In this document: positions 46,322 through 53,892 of the stretch, piece by piece
How the letters are laid out: the number at the start of each line of letters is the position of its first letter
Numbering within the stretch: the stretch's first letter is position 1
Assembly: GCA_029202485.1 (NCBI GenBank)
Contig: CP119313.1
Coordinates: forward strand, 3,410,001-3,474,000
DNA from: Candidatus Pedobacter colombiensis
GTDB taxonomy: Bacteria; Bacteroidota; Bacteroidia; Sphingobacteriales; Sphingobacteriaceae
DNA length: 64,000 nucleotides
Direction of reading: 5' to 3'
Translations under genes and position numbers: made by a program
The notes under the pieces: model-generated
What the model saw: the letters and a program-made list of their open reading frames with translations, nothing else
Databases searched by the model: none
What the model was told of the DNA's origin: nothing

Positions 46322-46524
46322 TTATTGAAGCACCACATAGCAGTCCCCACCTGCCAAAAACAACAATTCCTTTAATGCTTTCGGAAAAGAGTTGTTATTA
46401 TTAAATAGTTGCTCCAATTGAGAAATCTCTTCCAAGGAAATCGGTTCAATTGAACTTTTATAATTGGGGTCATTAGGATAAGCATCAGGATTATCCCTTA
46501 AGTAGGTTAATATTTTATTTCCAT
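46322..46524 (-). pseudogene. SMI1/KNR4 (SUKH)-like immunity gene fragment, frameshifted
   Basis: On the minus strand the ATG at 46524 reads MEIKY then stop. Shifting by one base gives a continuous frame: KILTYLRDNPDAYPNDPNY, SSIEPISLEEISQLEQLF, FPKALKELLFLAGGDCYVV, ending at TAA 46322-46324. That matches the N-terminal part of SUKH-superfamily immunity proteins (the FPKALKELLFLAG core). The simplest explanation is loss of one A from the A-run after codon 3, and the C-terminal part is missing as well. A second lesion follows the CYVV segment. Confidence 0.6.
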
Positions 46525-46538
46525 TTTAGGAATTGTAT

Positions 46539-47024
46539 TTAATGCACATATATTTTGTATTGTCTATTTACCAACGATGCATATTGAAAAAATTCTTTGA
46601 GACTTGTAATTATCCCTATAAGCGACTCTGGGGCATCATAATAAAACTCATCATCTTCAATTCCCAAAGCACCGATAAAATCGGCACTGCCATTGATTGT
46701 ATCACTGAATCTATCCCTTCCGCCATATTTAACTATCAAATCCTGAGTTTCATTATTTAGAGCTGGAATTACTTCATTATCTATAAATTCGATGGACTCT
46801 TGTATTTCAGATGGTACAAAATGGGCATCGATATCACTAGATGTAAAGCTATCCCTTGGAAGATCATATTCAATCCTAAATTGCCATTCAGTTAATGTTG
46901 CATCAAACAACTTCTGTGCTTTAGGATAATTGGTTAACATAGAATAGTACATCAACAATGCATAAGTGCCAAAATCAATAGTTAAATGCACATCTTCGCA
47001 ACTAAAAAAAATTCCTCTTGCCAT
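46539..47024 (-). CDS. protein of unknown function (161 aa)
   Basis: Not recognised. It is a soluble acidic protein with no signal. Segments such as ATLTEWQFRIEYDLP, FVPSEIQESIEFIDNEVIP and EDDEFYYDAPESLIGIITS suggest a compact mixed fold. It lies 15 bases from the SUKH-like remnant on the same strand, and by size, charge and context it could be an immunity-type protein, but there is no direct family evidence. Confidence 0.6.
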   Translation of the reverse strand: MARGIFFSCEDVHLTIDFGTYALLMYYSMLTNYPKAQKLFDATLTEWQFRIEYDLPRDSFTSSDIDAHFVPSEIQESIEFIDNEVIPALNNETQDLIVKYGGRDRFSDTINGSADFIGALGIEDDEFYYDAPESLIGIITSLKEFFQYASLVNRQYKIYVH

Positions 47025-47233
47025 AGTTATTTCATAAATTAAATAAAAACAATCAATATAAGTTAAATTTTACTATAGGTTATAGCAATAAAACAATCTT
47101 TAAAAAAATCAAGTTTTTAAGCAACTTAGACATAATTGATGTTATCACTGAAATTGCATCTTTTAACTATGGTCACACTACAATAATATAACTGGCCTGA
47201 TCTATATATATTTCTTCATATTTTCCCTTTTAA

Positions 47234-47266
47234 ATAAAAACCCCCTCAAATACACGATTTAAGGGG
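47234..47266 (-). terminator. terminator of the protease gene
   Basis: On the minus strand: stem CCCCTTAAAT / ATTTGAGGGG (one G-T wobble), loop CGTGT, then GTTTTTATTT. It is about 55 bases after the stop of the protease gene. A second hairpin (GAAACTA / TAGTTTC, 47273-47291) precedes it. Confidence 0.75.
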
Positions 47267-47320
47267 ATAAACGAAACTAGTACATAGTTTCGGGGTTTCA
47301 ATTCTTTTAAAGAAGAACTA

Positions 47321-48409
47321 TTATTTATAAACCTTGATCATAAATACATAATCCTTTATTTTATCAACTTGCTTCGGCTTGCTTAAGCCTTGCAGTGAAC
47401 TTCTTTTGCTAAATGCTACCCTTCTCCCTAAAGAATCATTAGGAATAGAGTTTAATGCCTCTTGAATATATTTCGATTTAACAGCAAATGTAGCGCCGTC
47501 AACCTGATTCTGCTTGGCACTAATTACACCAATGATATTACCATCACGATCCAATAGAGGGCCGCCACTATTACCTGGGTTAACCGGAATCGATACCTGA
47601 TACTGCGTAGTATCACCATTATAACCTGTTTTAGAACTTACATAACCTTGTCCGTATACAGCATCATCTTTAGGAAAACCTAATGTATATACTGACTCGC
47701 CCATTCCGATCACATTTTGCTTTAATCTATATGGCAAATTAGATAGGGGACTAAATGATTCATCTTCAATTTTAAGAATCGCCAGATCGTATTGCGAATC
47801 CTTACGTTTTACAACCGCTTTAAATGAATTGCCTTTGCTATCCTGAACATACACAGAATCCGCATCTGCAACGACATGTAAATTTGTTAAAATATAACCA
47901 TTAGCGGTTAATGCAAATCCGGTACCACCAAAATTAGCAGGCTTCAAATTCTTGCTTGCATTATTCGAGTTTATTTTTCTGATCAGGTTACTCTGAGAAT
48001 TTTTAATCTTAGCCAGCTCTCTGCTCACCAACTCCACGCTTCCACTTTGCTGAGTAGTTTGTTGTATCGAATAAAGTGTAACTACAGTTAGCAAGATAAA
48101 TGAGGCAGCGACAGCAATTGCTGCCTTATTTTTACGCCAAATATTTACAATGAATGATGGATGTGGACCTAACTGTTTACTTAAAGTGTCTACATCAATC
48201 TGTGCATGCGCCTGATTCATTTTATTTTTCAGATCAGAAATTGCAGCATAATCGTTTAATGACTGCAAAAATACTTTATGAGCAACCACTTTATGATCAA
48301 CCGAAGGATCTTTTAAACACAATTCCTCAAAAGCTTTTGCTTCTTCATCGTTCAGTTTACCATTCAGGTAATCCTCAATTATACCTTCTAACTCTATCTC
48401 GTTCCACAT
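47321..48409 (-). CDS. membrane-anchored trypsin-like protease with anti-sigma-like N-terminus
   Basis: A 362-residue protein. Residues 1-105 are cytoplasmic and helical, resembling the N-terminal regions of bacteroidotal anti-sigma factors (EIELEGIIEDYLNGKLNDEE; sequential acid/Leu helices). A single membrane helix (KAAIAVAASFILLTVVTLYS) follows. The C-terminal 190 residues are an S1C/HtrA-type protease, with His in YILTNLHVVAD, Asp in SQYDLAILK and Ser in NPGNSGGPLLD. No PDZ domain is present. The sigma-factor gene lies 7 bases upstream, so this protein probably controls that sigma factor. Confidence 0.85.
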   Translation of the reverse strand: MWNEIELEGIIEDYLNGKLNDEEAKAFEELCLKDPSVDHKVVAHKVFLQSLNDYAAISDLKNKMNQAHAQIDVDTLSKQLGPHPSFIVNIWRKNKAAIAVAASFILLTVVTLYSIQQTTQQSGSVELVSRELAKIKNSQSNLIRKINSNNASKNLKPANFGGTGFALTANGYILTNLHVVADADSVYVQDSKGNSFKAVVKRKDSQYDLAILKIEDESFSPLSNLPYRLKQNVIGMGESVYTLGFPKDDAVYGQGYVSSKTGYNGDTTQYQVSIPVNPGNSGGPLLDRDGNIIGVISAKQNQVDGATFAVKSKYIQEALNSIPNDSLGRRVAFSKRSSLQGLSKPKQVDKIKDYVFMIKVYK

Positions 48410-48416
48410 ATCAGTA

Positions 48417-48986
48417 TTAAGATTGAAAAAATAATTTCTTTAACCTTTGAAGGCATTTATATTTCTGTGTTTTGGCATTATCCGTATTGGTATAGCCAAA
48501 TTTCTCACAGATATTCTGCATTGAAAGGTTATTTAAATAAAAATCCTGAATAATCGTTTTACAGGGTTCGCCCAGATGAAGCAAAGCTGATTGCATTTTT
48601 TCAAACTGCAGATCCTTCTCCTCGTGCTGTTCCACATCCTCCTCAACTGATATCAAATCATCAAAGTCTGTGACATCATTTGTTTTTTTGCTTTGCTGTG
48701 AAAGCTTCTTTAACCAAATTCGTCTACAAACTGAATATATGTAGGTTTTTAGTTTACTGCTTAATTCAAAATTACCGCTTTTAATCTTATTGTATAAAAC
48801 AATAATCCCTTCCTGATACACGTCTTTTGCATCATCCTCGTCACCGTTATTATTCAGAATAAATTGTAAAATCATCGGAAAATACCCCGTATACAACTTA
48901 TTTAGCGCTTCTTCTGAGTTATTTAGTATCCCTAAAACAACCTCTCTATCTGTTGGAACTGAACTGCTTAACTTATTACTCACCAA
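48417..48986 (-). CDS. ECF-type RNA polymerase sigma factor
   Basis: A 189-residue sigma-70 family factor. Region 2 is seen as YFPMILQFILNNNGDEDDAKDVYQEG, with region 2.3-2.4 as KLKTYIYSVCRRIWLKKL. Region 4 is seen as PCKTIIQDFYLNNLSMQNIC and EKFGY. An acidic segment (DVTDFDDLISVEEDVEQHEEKD) separates the regions and is longer than usual. The start is TTG 48986 or GTG 48983; no ATG fits. It is co-transcribed with the membrane protease and likely directs an envelope-stress regulon. Confidence 0.9.
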   Translation of the reverse strand: MVSNKLSSSVPTDREVVLGILNNSEEALNKLYTGYFPMILQFILNNNGDEDDAKDVYQEGIIVLYNKIKSGNFELSSKLKTYIYSVCRRIWLKKLSQQSKKTNDVTDFDDLISVEEDVEQHEEKDLQFEKMQSALLHLGEPCKTIIQDFYLNNLSMQNICEKFGYTNTDNAKTQKYKCLQRLKKLFFQS

Positions 48987-49123
48987 TTAATACCTTTATA
49001 CGTGAATGGTAACCCAATGTTAACTAAAAAAAATATTTTTTATTGCTATTATCTATTAAAACATAAATTAACAGCGATGATAAGTGTTTGATAAGTACTG
49101 TCAGAGTTCAATATGCTCCTCGT

Positions 49124-49197
49124 GTGAATCCACAGTGAGTCCGCCATGAGTCCGCGGTGAGTCCGCCTTTTTCCAGTAAAAAGGCGGACTCACCGCG
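49124..49197. repeat. 11-bp tandem repeats plus a 20-bp inverted repeat (REP-like)
   Basis: Four head-to-tail 11-bp units at 49124-49167: GTGAATCCACA, GTGAGTCCGCC, ATGAGTCCGCG, GTGAGTCCGCC. The last unit and its extension form one arm (49153-49172) of a perfect 20-bp inverted repeat with 49178-49197, loop CCAGT. The GC content is far above the AT-rich surroundings. It lies in the 519-bp gap between divergent genes, so it is not simply a terminator. The rest of the gap is AT-rich and otherwise featureless. Confidence 0.85.
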
Positions 49198-49505
49198 CTC
49201 GGATTGCATTAGGAAGGCGGAGTTACTATGAACTCAGCTTGGGCACATATCACACTCATTACAAACACAAAACGAATATTATTAAAATAAAAAGAAAATA
49301 AATTTGAGAACAATAAAGAAATGATGATATATTTGCGGCTCGGAATTAGGACCTGAAAAACTTATCCGATTGTAAAACAGCACAATACAAAGAAAAAGCA
49401 TTTTTATTAAATTAATTTTACTTTTTTTTGAAATCACTGGGTTACCTTTTAAACTTTCAGGTATTAATCAGTAAAAATTAATTAATTATTTAAAATAAAA
49501 TTAGA

Positions 49506-49721
49506 ATGAAAAACGCATTTAAATTTGGCTTTTTAGCTTTAGCAATTTCTTTATCAGTAGCAGCTTGTCAATCATCTGAAAAAACTGGTGAATCTGCAGA
49601 TACTACTTTAACTGATACTTCTGCTGTTGTAACTACAGTTGATACTACAGTTACTGATACTGCTGCTAAAAAAGATACTGTAGCTAAAGCTACTACTCCT
49701 GAAGCTAAACCAGCTCACTAA
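49506..49721 (+). CDS. small Thr/Ala-rich lipoprotein
   Basis: A 71-residue lipoprotein. The signal FKFGFLALAISLSVAAC ends in a good lipobox (VAAC, Cys21). The mature part is short and dominated by Thr, Asp, Ala and Val (TTLTDTSAVVTTVDTTVTDT), ending KPAH, with no fold apparent. Such small lipoproteins are abundant in Bacteroidota envelopes. A strong terminator follows. Its role is unknown. Confidence 0.85.
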   Translation: MKNAFKFGFLALAISLSVAACQSSEKTGESADTTLTDTSAVVTTVDTTVTDTAAKKDTVAKATTPEAKPAH

Positions 49722-49742
49722 GCTAAATTAGACTTTATAAAG

Positions 49743-49772
49743 AAGGCTTTGGGTTTCCCAAGGCCTTTTTTT
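49743..49772 (+). terminator. terminator after small lipoprotein gene
   Basis: 11-bp stem AAGGCTTTGGG / CCCAAGGCCTT (one G-T pair, loop TTT) followed by seven T residues, starting 22 bases after the stop codon. Confidence 0.9.
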
Positions 49773-49828
49773 ATTGCGCTATAATTCAATTTCGCTCCCC
49801 CATAATTCCTAAAAACGGCTAATAATGT

Positions 49829-49836
49829 TACCTTTG
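49829..49836 (+). promoter_or_regulatory. putative -7 promoter box for purB
   Basis: TACCTTTG matches the TAnnTTTG consensus. It ends 23 bases before the ATG chosen for purB (49860), so the expected transcription start lies just upstream of that ATG. A -33 element was not evident. The position argues against the upstream GTG at 49836 as the start. Confidence 0.6.
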
Positions 49837-49859
49837 TGATTGTAAAAACCGTTACATTC

Positions 49860-51206
49860 ATGAATTTATCTCCACTTCAAGCTATTTCTCCGGTTGATGG
49901 GCGTTATAGAAATACAACCCACAGCCTTTCTAAATATTTTTCGGAATCTGCATTAATTAAATACAGAGTCTATGTAGAAATTGAATACTTCATTTCTTTG
50001 TGTGAAGCAGGATTACCCGGACTAGATCAGTTTGACAAAGCAAACTACCCTAAACTCCATTTAATTCATGAACAATTTAACGATGAACATGCTCAGGAGG
50101 TTAAAGACACTGAAAAAATAACTAACCATGATGTGAAAGCTGTTGAATATTTTATTAAAAAACAGTTCGACCTTCTTGGATTAGAAAGCTACAAAGAGTT
50201 TATTCATTTTGGCTTAACTTCTCAGGACATTAACAACACCGCTATCCCTTACACCTTTAAATTAGCCCTAAACGAAGTATATTATCCCTCTATTGCTCAA
50301 TTAATTGCCAAAATAAGAGAGTTGGCTAACGAATGGAAAGATGTGCCATTATTGGCCCATACGCATGGACAACCGGCCTCTCCTACTAAATTGGGTAAAG
50401 AATTCCTTGTATTTGCTGAACGCCTGGAAATTCAACTACATAACCTCAAAGCCATTCCAAACAGTGCCAAATTTGGCGGTGCAACAGGAAATTTCAATGC
50501 ACACCACATTGCTTATCCAAAAATCAATTGGATAGATTTCTCTAATCGCTTTGTAAATGAAGCTTTAGGTTTATCCCGCGCACAACACACTACACAAATT
50601 GAACATTACGATCAGTTTGCAGCACAATGTGATGCCTTGAAAAGAATTAACAACATCATTATTGATATGGACAGAGACATCTGGGCCTATATCTCTAAGA
50701 ACTATTTTAAGCAAAAAATAAAAGAAGGTGAAGTAGGTTCATCGGCTATGCCACATAAGGTTAACCCAATTGATTTTGAAAATGCAGAAGGTAATGCAGG
50801 CATTGCCAATGCTTTATTCGAATTCTTCGCAGCTAAACTACCTATTTCCCGTCTGCAGAGAGATTTAACAGACTCTACTGTACTCAGAAATATAGGCGTA
50901 CCAATGGCACATACAGTGATTGCAATCTCTTCTACATTAAAAGGTTTAAATAAGATTTTATTAAACAACGATGCAATTGCGGCCGACCTGGAAAACAACT
51001 GGGCAGTGGTAGCAGAAGCAATACAAACCATCCTTAGAAGAGAAGCTTATCCAAACCCTTACGAGGCACTTAAAGATTTAACCCGTACCAACCAAAAAAT
51101 TACTGCAGTGACTATGGCTGATTTTATTGACGGCCTAAATGTGAGCGATGAGATTAAAGAAGAACTAAAGCAAATCACACCATTTAACTACACAGGTGTG
51201 TTTTAA
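49860..51206 (+). CDS. purB: adenylosuccinate lyase
   Basis: A 448-residue fumarase/aspartase-superfamily enzyme, catalysing two steps of purine synthesis: cleavage of SAICAR and of adenylosuccinate. Family blocks: LQAISPVDGRYRNTT, TSQDINNTAIPYT (catalytic region), HTHGQPASPTKLGKE and the signature loop GSSAMPHKVNPIDFENAEGN. The start was set at ATG 49860 because it fits the SPLQAISPVDGRY family N-terminus and the promoter box; a GTG eight codons earlier is in frame. Confidence 0.96.
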   Translation: MNLSPLQAISPVDGRYRNTTHSLSKYFSESALIKYRVYVEIEYFISLCEAGLPGLDQFDKANYPKLHLIHEQFNDEHAQEVKDTEKITNHDVKAVEYFIKKQFDLLGLESYKEFIHFGLTSQDINNTAIPYTFKLALNEVYYPSIAQLIAKIRELANEWKDVPLLAHTHGQPASPTKLGKEFLVFAERLEIQLHNLKAIPNSAKFGGATGNFNAHHIAYPKINWIDFSNRFVNEALGLSRAQHTTQIEHYDQFAAQCDALKRINNIIIDMDRDIWAYISKNYFKQKIKEGEVGSSAMPHKVNPIDFENAEGNAGIANALFEFFAAKLPISRLQRDLTDSTVLRNIGVPMAHTVIAISSTLKGLNKILLNNDAIAADLENNWAVVAEAIQTILRREAYPNPYEALKDLTRTNQKITAVTMADFIDGLNVSDEIKEELKQITPFNYTGVF

Positions 51207-51272
51207 TAATGATTTAAGATATAATGACCTAAAACAGACACCTGTAAAAGAGAATTGAATCTATGAATTATT

Positions 51273-51280
51273 TACTTTTG
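51273..51280 (+). promoter_or_regulatory. putative -7 promoter box for nifU-like gene
   Basis: TACTTTTG fits the TAnnTTTG consensus. It ends 17 bases before the ATG at 51298, with a TTG about 15 bases upstream of it, which is closer than the ideal spacing. Moderate support. Confidence 0.5.
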
Positions 51281-51297
51281 TATAAAAAAATAAGACA

Positions 51298-51849
51298 ATG
51301 ACGATCAACGTATATACAGAACAAACACCAAATCCTGCTACAATGAAATTCATGGTCAATAAATTATTGATCAATGGCAGCGAAGATTTTGCAACTAAAG
51401 AAAGTGCTGAGCACTCTCCTTTTGCAAAAGAATTGTTTAAATTCAACTTCGTGAATGGTGTTTTTTTTGCAAGTAACTTTGTAACTATCACCAAAACAGA
51501 AGATGCAGAATGGGCAGATATTGAGCCTATTTTGAAGGAATTTGTAAAAGGAGCAGTTGAATCTGAATACAAAATAAAAGAAGACACTTCGGCCGAAGCA
51601 CCTGCTTTTGAAGGAACTGAATTGGAAATTAAAATTCAGCAAATCCTGCACGATTATGTTCGCCCTGCGGTTGAACAGGATGGTGGCGCAATTAGCTATA
51701 AATCATTTGATGAAGGTGTAGTAACCGTAGAACTGAGAGGTTCTTGCAGTGGATGCCCTTCTTCTACCATCACACTTAAATCGGGAATTCAGAACTTATT
51801 ACAACGTATGGTTCCTGAAGTGAAAGAAGTAGTTTCAGAAGCTTTGTAG
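51298..51849 (+). CDS. NifU-like Fe-S cluster scaffold/carrier protein
   Basis: A 183-residue protein. The N-terminal Nfu domain (residues 3-95; TEQTPNPATMKFMVNK, GVFFASNFVTITK) is followed by a NifU C-terminal domain (residues 110-180) with the cluster-binding CxxC in GSCSGCPSSTITLKSG. Such Nfu proteins deliver [4Fe-4S] clusters to target enzymes. It is monocistronic and followed by a very strong terminator. Confidence 0.92.
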   Translation: MTINVYTEQTPNPATMKFMVNKLLINGSEDFATKESAEHSPFAKELFKFNFVNGVFFASNFVTITKTEDAEWADIEPILKEFVKGAVESEYKIKEDTSAEAPAFEGTELEIKIQQILHDYVRPAVEQDGGAISYKSFDEGVVTVELRGSCSGCPSSTITLKSGIQNLLQRMVPEVKEVVSEAL

Positions 51850-51868
51850 AAAGTCTTTAATAACGGAT

Positions 51869-51908
51869 AACTAAAAAGGGTTCATATAAAAATGAACCCT
51901 TTTTAGTT
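51869..51908. terminator. bidirectional terminator between nifU-like and inositol monophosphatase genes
   Basis: Perfect 17-bp stem (51869-51885 with 51892-51908, 6-base loop), A/T runs inside both arms. The last codons of the minus-strand gene, including its stop TAA (51903-51905), lie inside the stem. Confidence 0.88.
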
Positions 51909-52694
51909 AAAATGCTTATTCATCAGCTCCAGCAGTTCCTCATCAAGCAACCCATTGGTAGCTAGAATCTCTCGTTTCTTAATAAACTCATCACCTCCAC
52001 TAAAGTTCATGATCTGTCCGCCTGCCTGCTGTACAAGGTATGCGCCGGCAGCAACATCCCATGAGTTCAGGTTGTATTCGAAATAGGCATCAAAGCGACC
52101 ACAAGCCACATATGCAAGATCTACTGCAGCAGATCCAATCCTTCTTAATCCATGACACCTGCGCATCATTTCAGAAAAGAGCTGCATGTACTGAGCCTGC
52201 TTGTCAAATTCATAATAAGGAAAGCCTGTAGCCAACAAACAGTCCGACAACTTAGGACGTGAAGAAACGGTGATGGGCTTGTTATTCAAATAAGCAGCAC
52301 CGCCTTGATAAGTATAAAACATCTCGCCTCTGGTAATCTCATAAACCACCCCAATTACCGGTTTATCTTCTTCATACAAAGCGATACTAATGGAATAAGT
52401 AGGTAATCCATGAATAAAGTTAGTGGTACCATCAAGTGGATCAATAATCCAGTTGTACACTGCGCCCTTACGACTGGTTGTTTTTTCTTCTGTAGTAAAA
52501 CCGGCTTCCGGAAGGATTTTAGCTAAATTCCTGACCAATTGTTTTTCAGCAGTCTTATCCACATAAGACACCAAATCATTCAGCCCCTTGTACTCAATTG
52601 CTTTCGCATCAAAGTTCATGGATTCCTTTCTGATAAAATTACCTGTAAGCCGGGCTATAGCAATAACCTTTGAGCACAATATTTCGTAATCCAA
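51903..52694 (-). CDS. inositol monophosphatase family protein
   Basis: A 263-residue Mg2+-dependent phosphatase (SuhB/IMPase family). Metal-binding motif: Glu in TTEEK, DPLDGTTNFIHGLP, and WDVAAGAYLVQQAGG with the third Asp. Substrates may be inositol phosphates or similar sugar phosphates; SuhB also has RNA-related roles in some bacteria. It forms a minus-strand cluster with lgt, 12 bases apart. Confidence 0.93.
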   Translation of the reverse strand: MDYEILCSKVIAIARLTGNFIRKESMNFDAKAIEYKGLNDLVSYVDKTAEKQLVRNLAKILPEAGFTTEEKTTSRKGAVYNWIIDPLDGTTNFIHGLPTYSISIALYEEDKPVIGVVYEITRGEMFYTYQGGAAYLNNKPITVSSRPKLSDCLLATGFPYYEFDKQAQYMQLFSEMMRRCHGLRRIGSAAVDLAYVACGRFDAYFEYNLNSWDVAAGAYLVQQAGGQIMNFSGGDEFIKKREILATNGLLDEELLELMNKHFN

Positions 52695-52706
52695 ATCGGG
52701 TAGATT

Positions 52707-53861
52707 TTAATAGTTGGCTAATTTTTCTTTGTTTTTTACTGCATTGACCACAAGAAGCAAGCCAGATATGAACATCACACAAGATAAAAATTCTGCCTGT
52801 GTAAAGTGTATACCTGCAACATTGTACTTCGTATTTACCCTGATCAGCTCGATAAAGAAACGCTCTACACCATTCATCATCAGGTAAATTCCAAACATCA
52901 TACCCGGCGATTTAATACGGTCGCGGATTTTCCATAAAATCAAAAACAAGATAAAGCAAACGATAACCTCATAAAGAGGTGTTGGATATGCCGGTTGAGC
53001 CAACTCATTACAAAACTTACCAACACATCCGGGTATGTGTACACCTTCGTTAGCTACATTATTTGGATAAGTATAAGCCCAAAGCCAGTCTGGAAGCCAT
53101 GAAAATGGCTTAGGATTTAAGTTTGTGATACCCCAGTCGCCATCACCTGACATGTGGCAACCAATACGGCCAACGCTATAAGCAAGCATCATTCCCGGTC
53201 CACCGATATCCAACATGTGCAATACTTTAATGCCATTTTTATGAGCAATATACAGTACTGCAGCTCCGCCGCAGATCAATCCACCATAAAATGTTAAACC
53301 GCTAAAAGAAAGCAGGCTATTGATAGGATCTGCTACAAAGGAATCCCAATGCTCCAGATTATCAAATATTTTAGCGCCTAAAAAGCCCCATACCGCAGCC
53401 CAAACAATCAGTGTGCCCATCAGCTCGTAAGGATGCTGAGTAACTTCTACTGTTTTAGGCTTATCTAGTTTTACTTTATTTTTTTCCTGATAATCCCAAT
53501 AGGCGAATAAGCCTGCAAAAAACAAACCACCCAGGATATTTCCTTTGGCAGAAAGCAGTACCGTTTGGGCATCACTTACAAAAAGTTGATAATTTAGCAA
53601 TGCATAAACCAATTTATAGCCAATAAGAAAGCCAAAACCCGCATTAGAACCAATTTCTACTATAGTGGCAGGTTTACCAATCGTAACTAGTTTCTTTACC
53701 GGATGAAGGATACCAAGTGCTTCTTTACGCTTAAATTCTTTGGTAAAAGCCCAGTAACCTGCAATAAATGCCAAAGCAACAAAAACACCAAATGTATTAA
53801 ACGGAAGCGGAACCTGTATACCAAAAAGGTATGCTATAAAATGAGATACGGTTGGAAACAT
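52707..53861 (-). CDS. lgt: prolipoprotein diacylglyceryl transferase
   Basis: An inner-membrane enzyme of 384 residues that adds diacylglycerol to the lipobox cysteine of prolipoproteins. The conserved catalytic segment is YSVGRIGCHMSGDGDWG, and helix blocks LTFYGGLICGGAA and NGVERFFIELIRVN are present. It is longer than most Lgt proteins (about 270-300) because of an extra region at about residues 85-145 and another loop near residue 255; this layout is common in Bacteroidota. Many lipoproteins in the window would be its substrates. Confidence 0.94.
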   Translation of the reverse strand: MFPTVSHFIAYLFGIQVPLPFNTFGVFVALAFIAGYWAFTKEFKRKEALGILHPVKKLVTIGKPATIVEIGSNAGFGFLIGYKLVYALLNYQLFVSDAQTVLLSAKGNILGGLFFAGLFAYWDYQEKNKVKLDKPKTVEVTQHPYELMGTLIVWAAVWGFLGAKIFDNLEHWDSFVADPINSLLSFSGLTFYGGLICGGAAVLYIAHKNGIKVLHMLDIGGPGMMLAYSVGRIGCHMSGDGDWGITNLNPKPFSWLPDWLWAYTYPNNVANEGVHIPGCVGKFCNELAQPAYPTPLYEVIVCFILFLILWKIRDRIKSPGMMFGIYLMMNGVERFFIELIRVNTKYNVAGIHFTQAEFLSCVMFISGLLLVVNAVKNKEKLANY

Positions 53862-53892
53862 AAAATAAAAAAAGTTTTATGCGAATATAAGA

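Noticed and set aside
49153..49197. The 20-bp hairpin as a simple terminator for the sigma or lipoprotein gene
   Set aside because: Both neighbouring genes are transcribed away from it, so it follows no gene; tandem copies also go beyond a terminator.
49836..49860. GTG start for purB eight codons earlier
   Set aside because: It overlaps the -7 box, leaving no room for the transcription start; the family N-terminus begins at the ATG at 49860.
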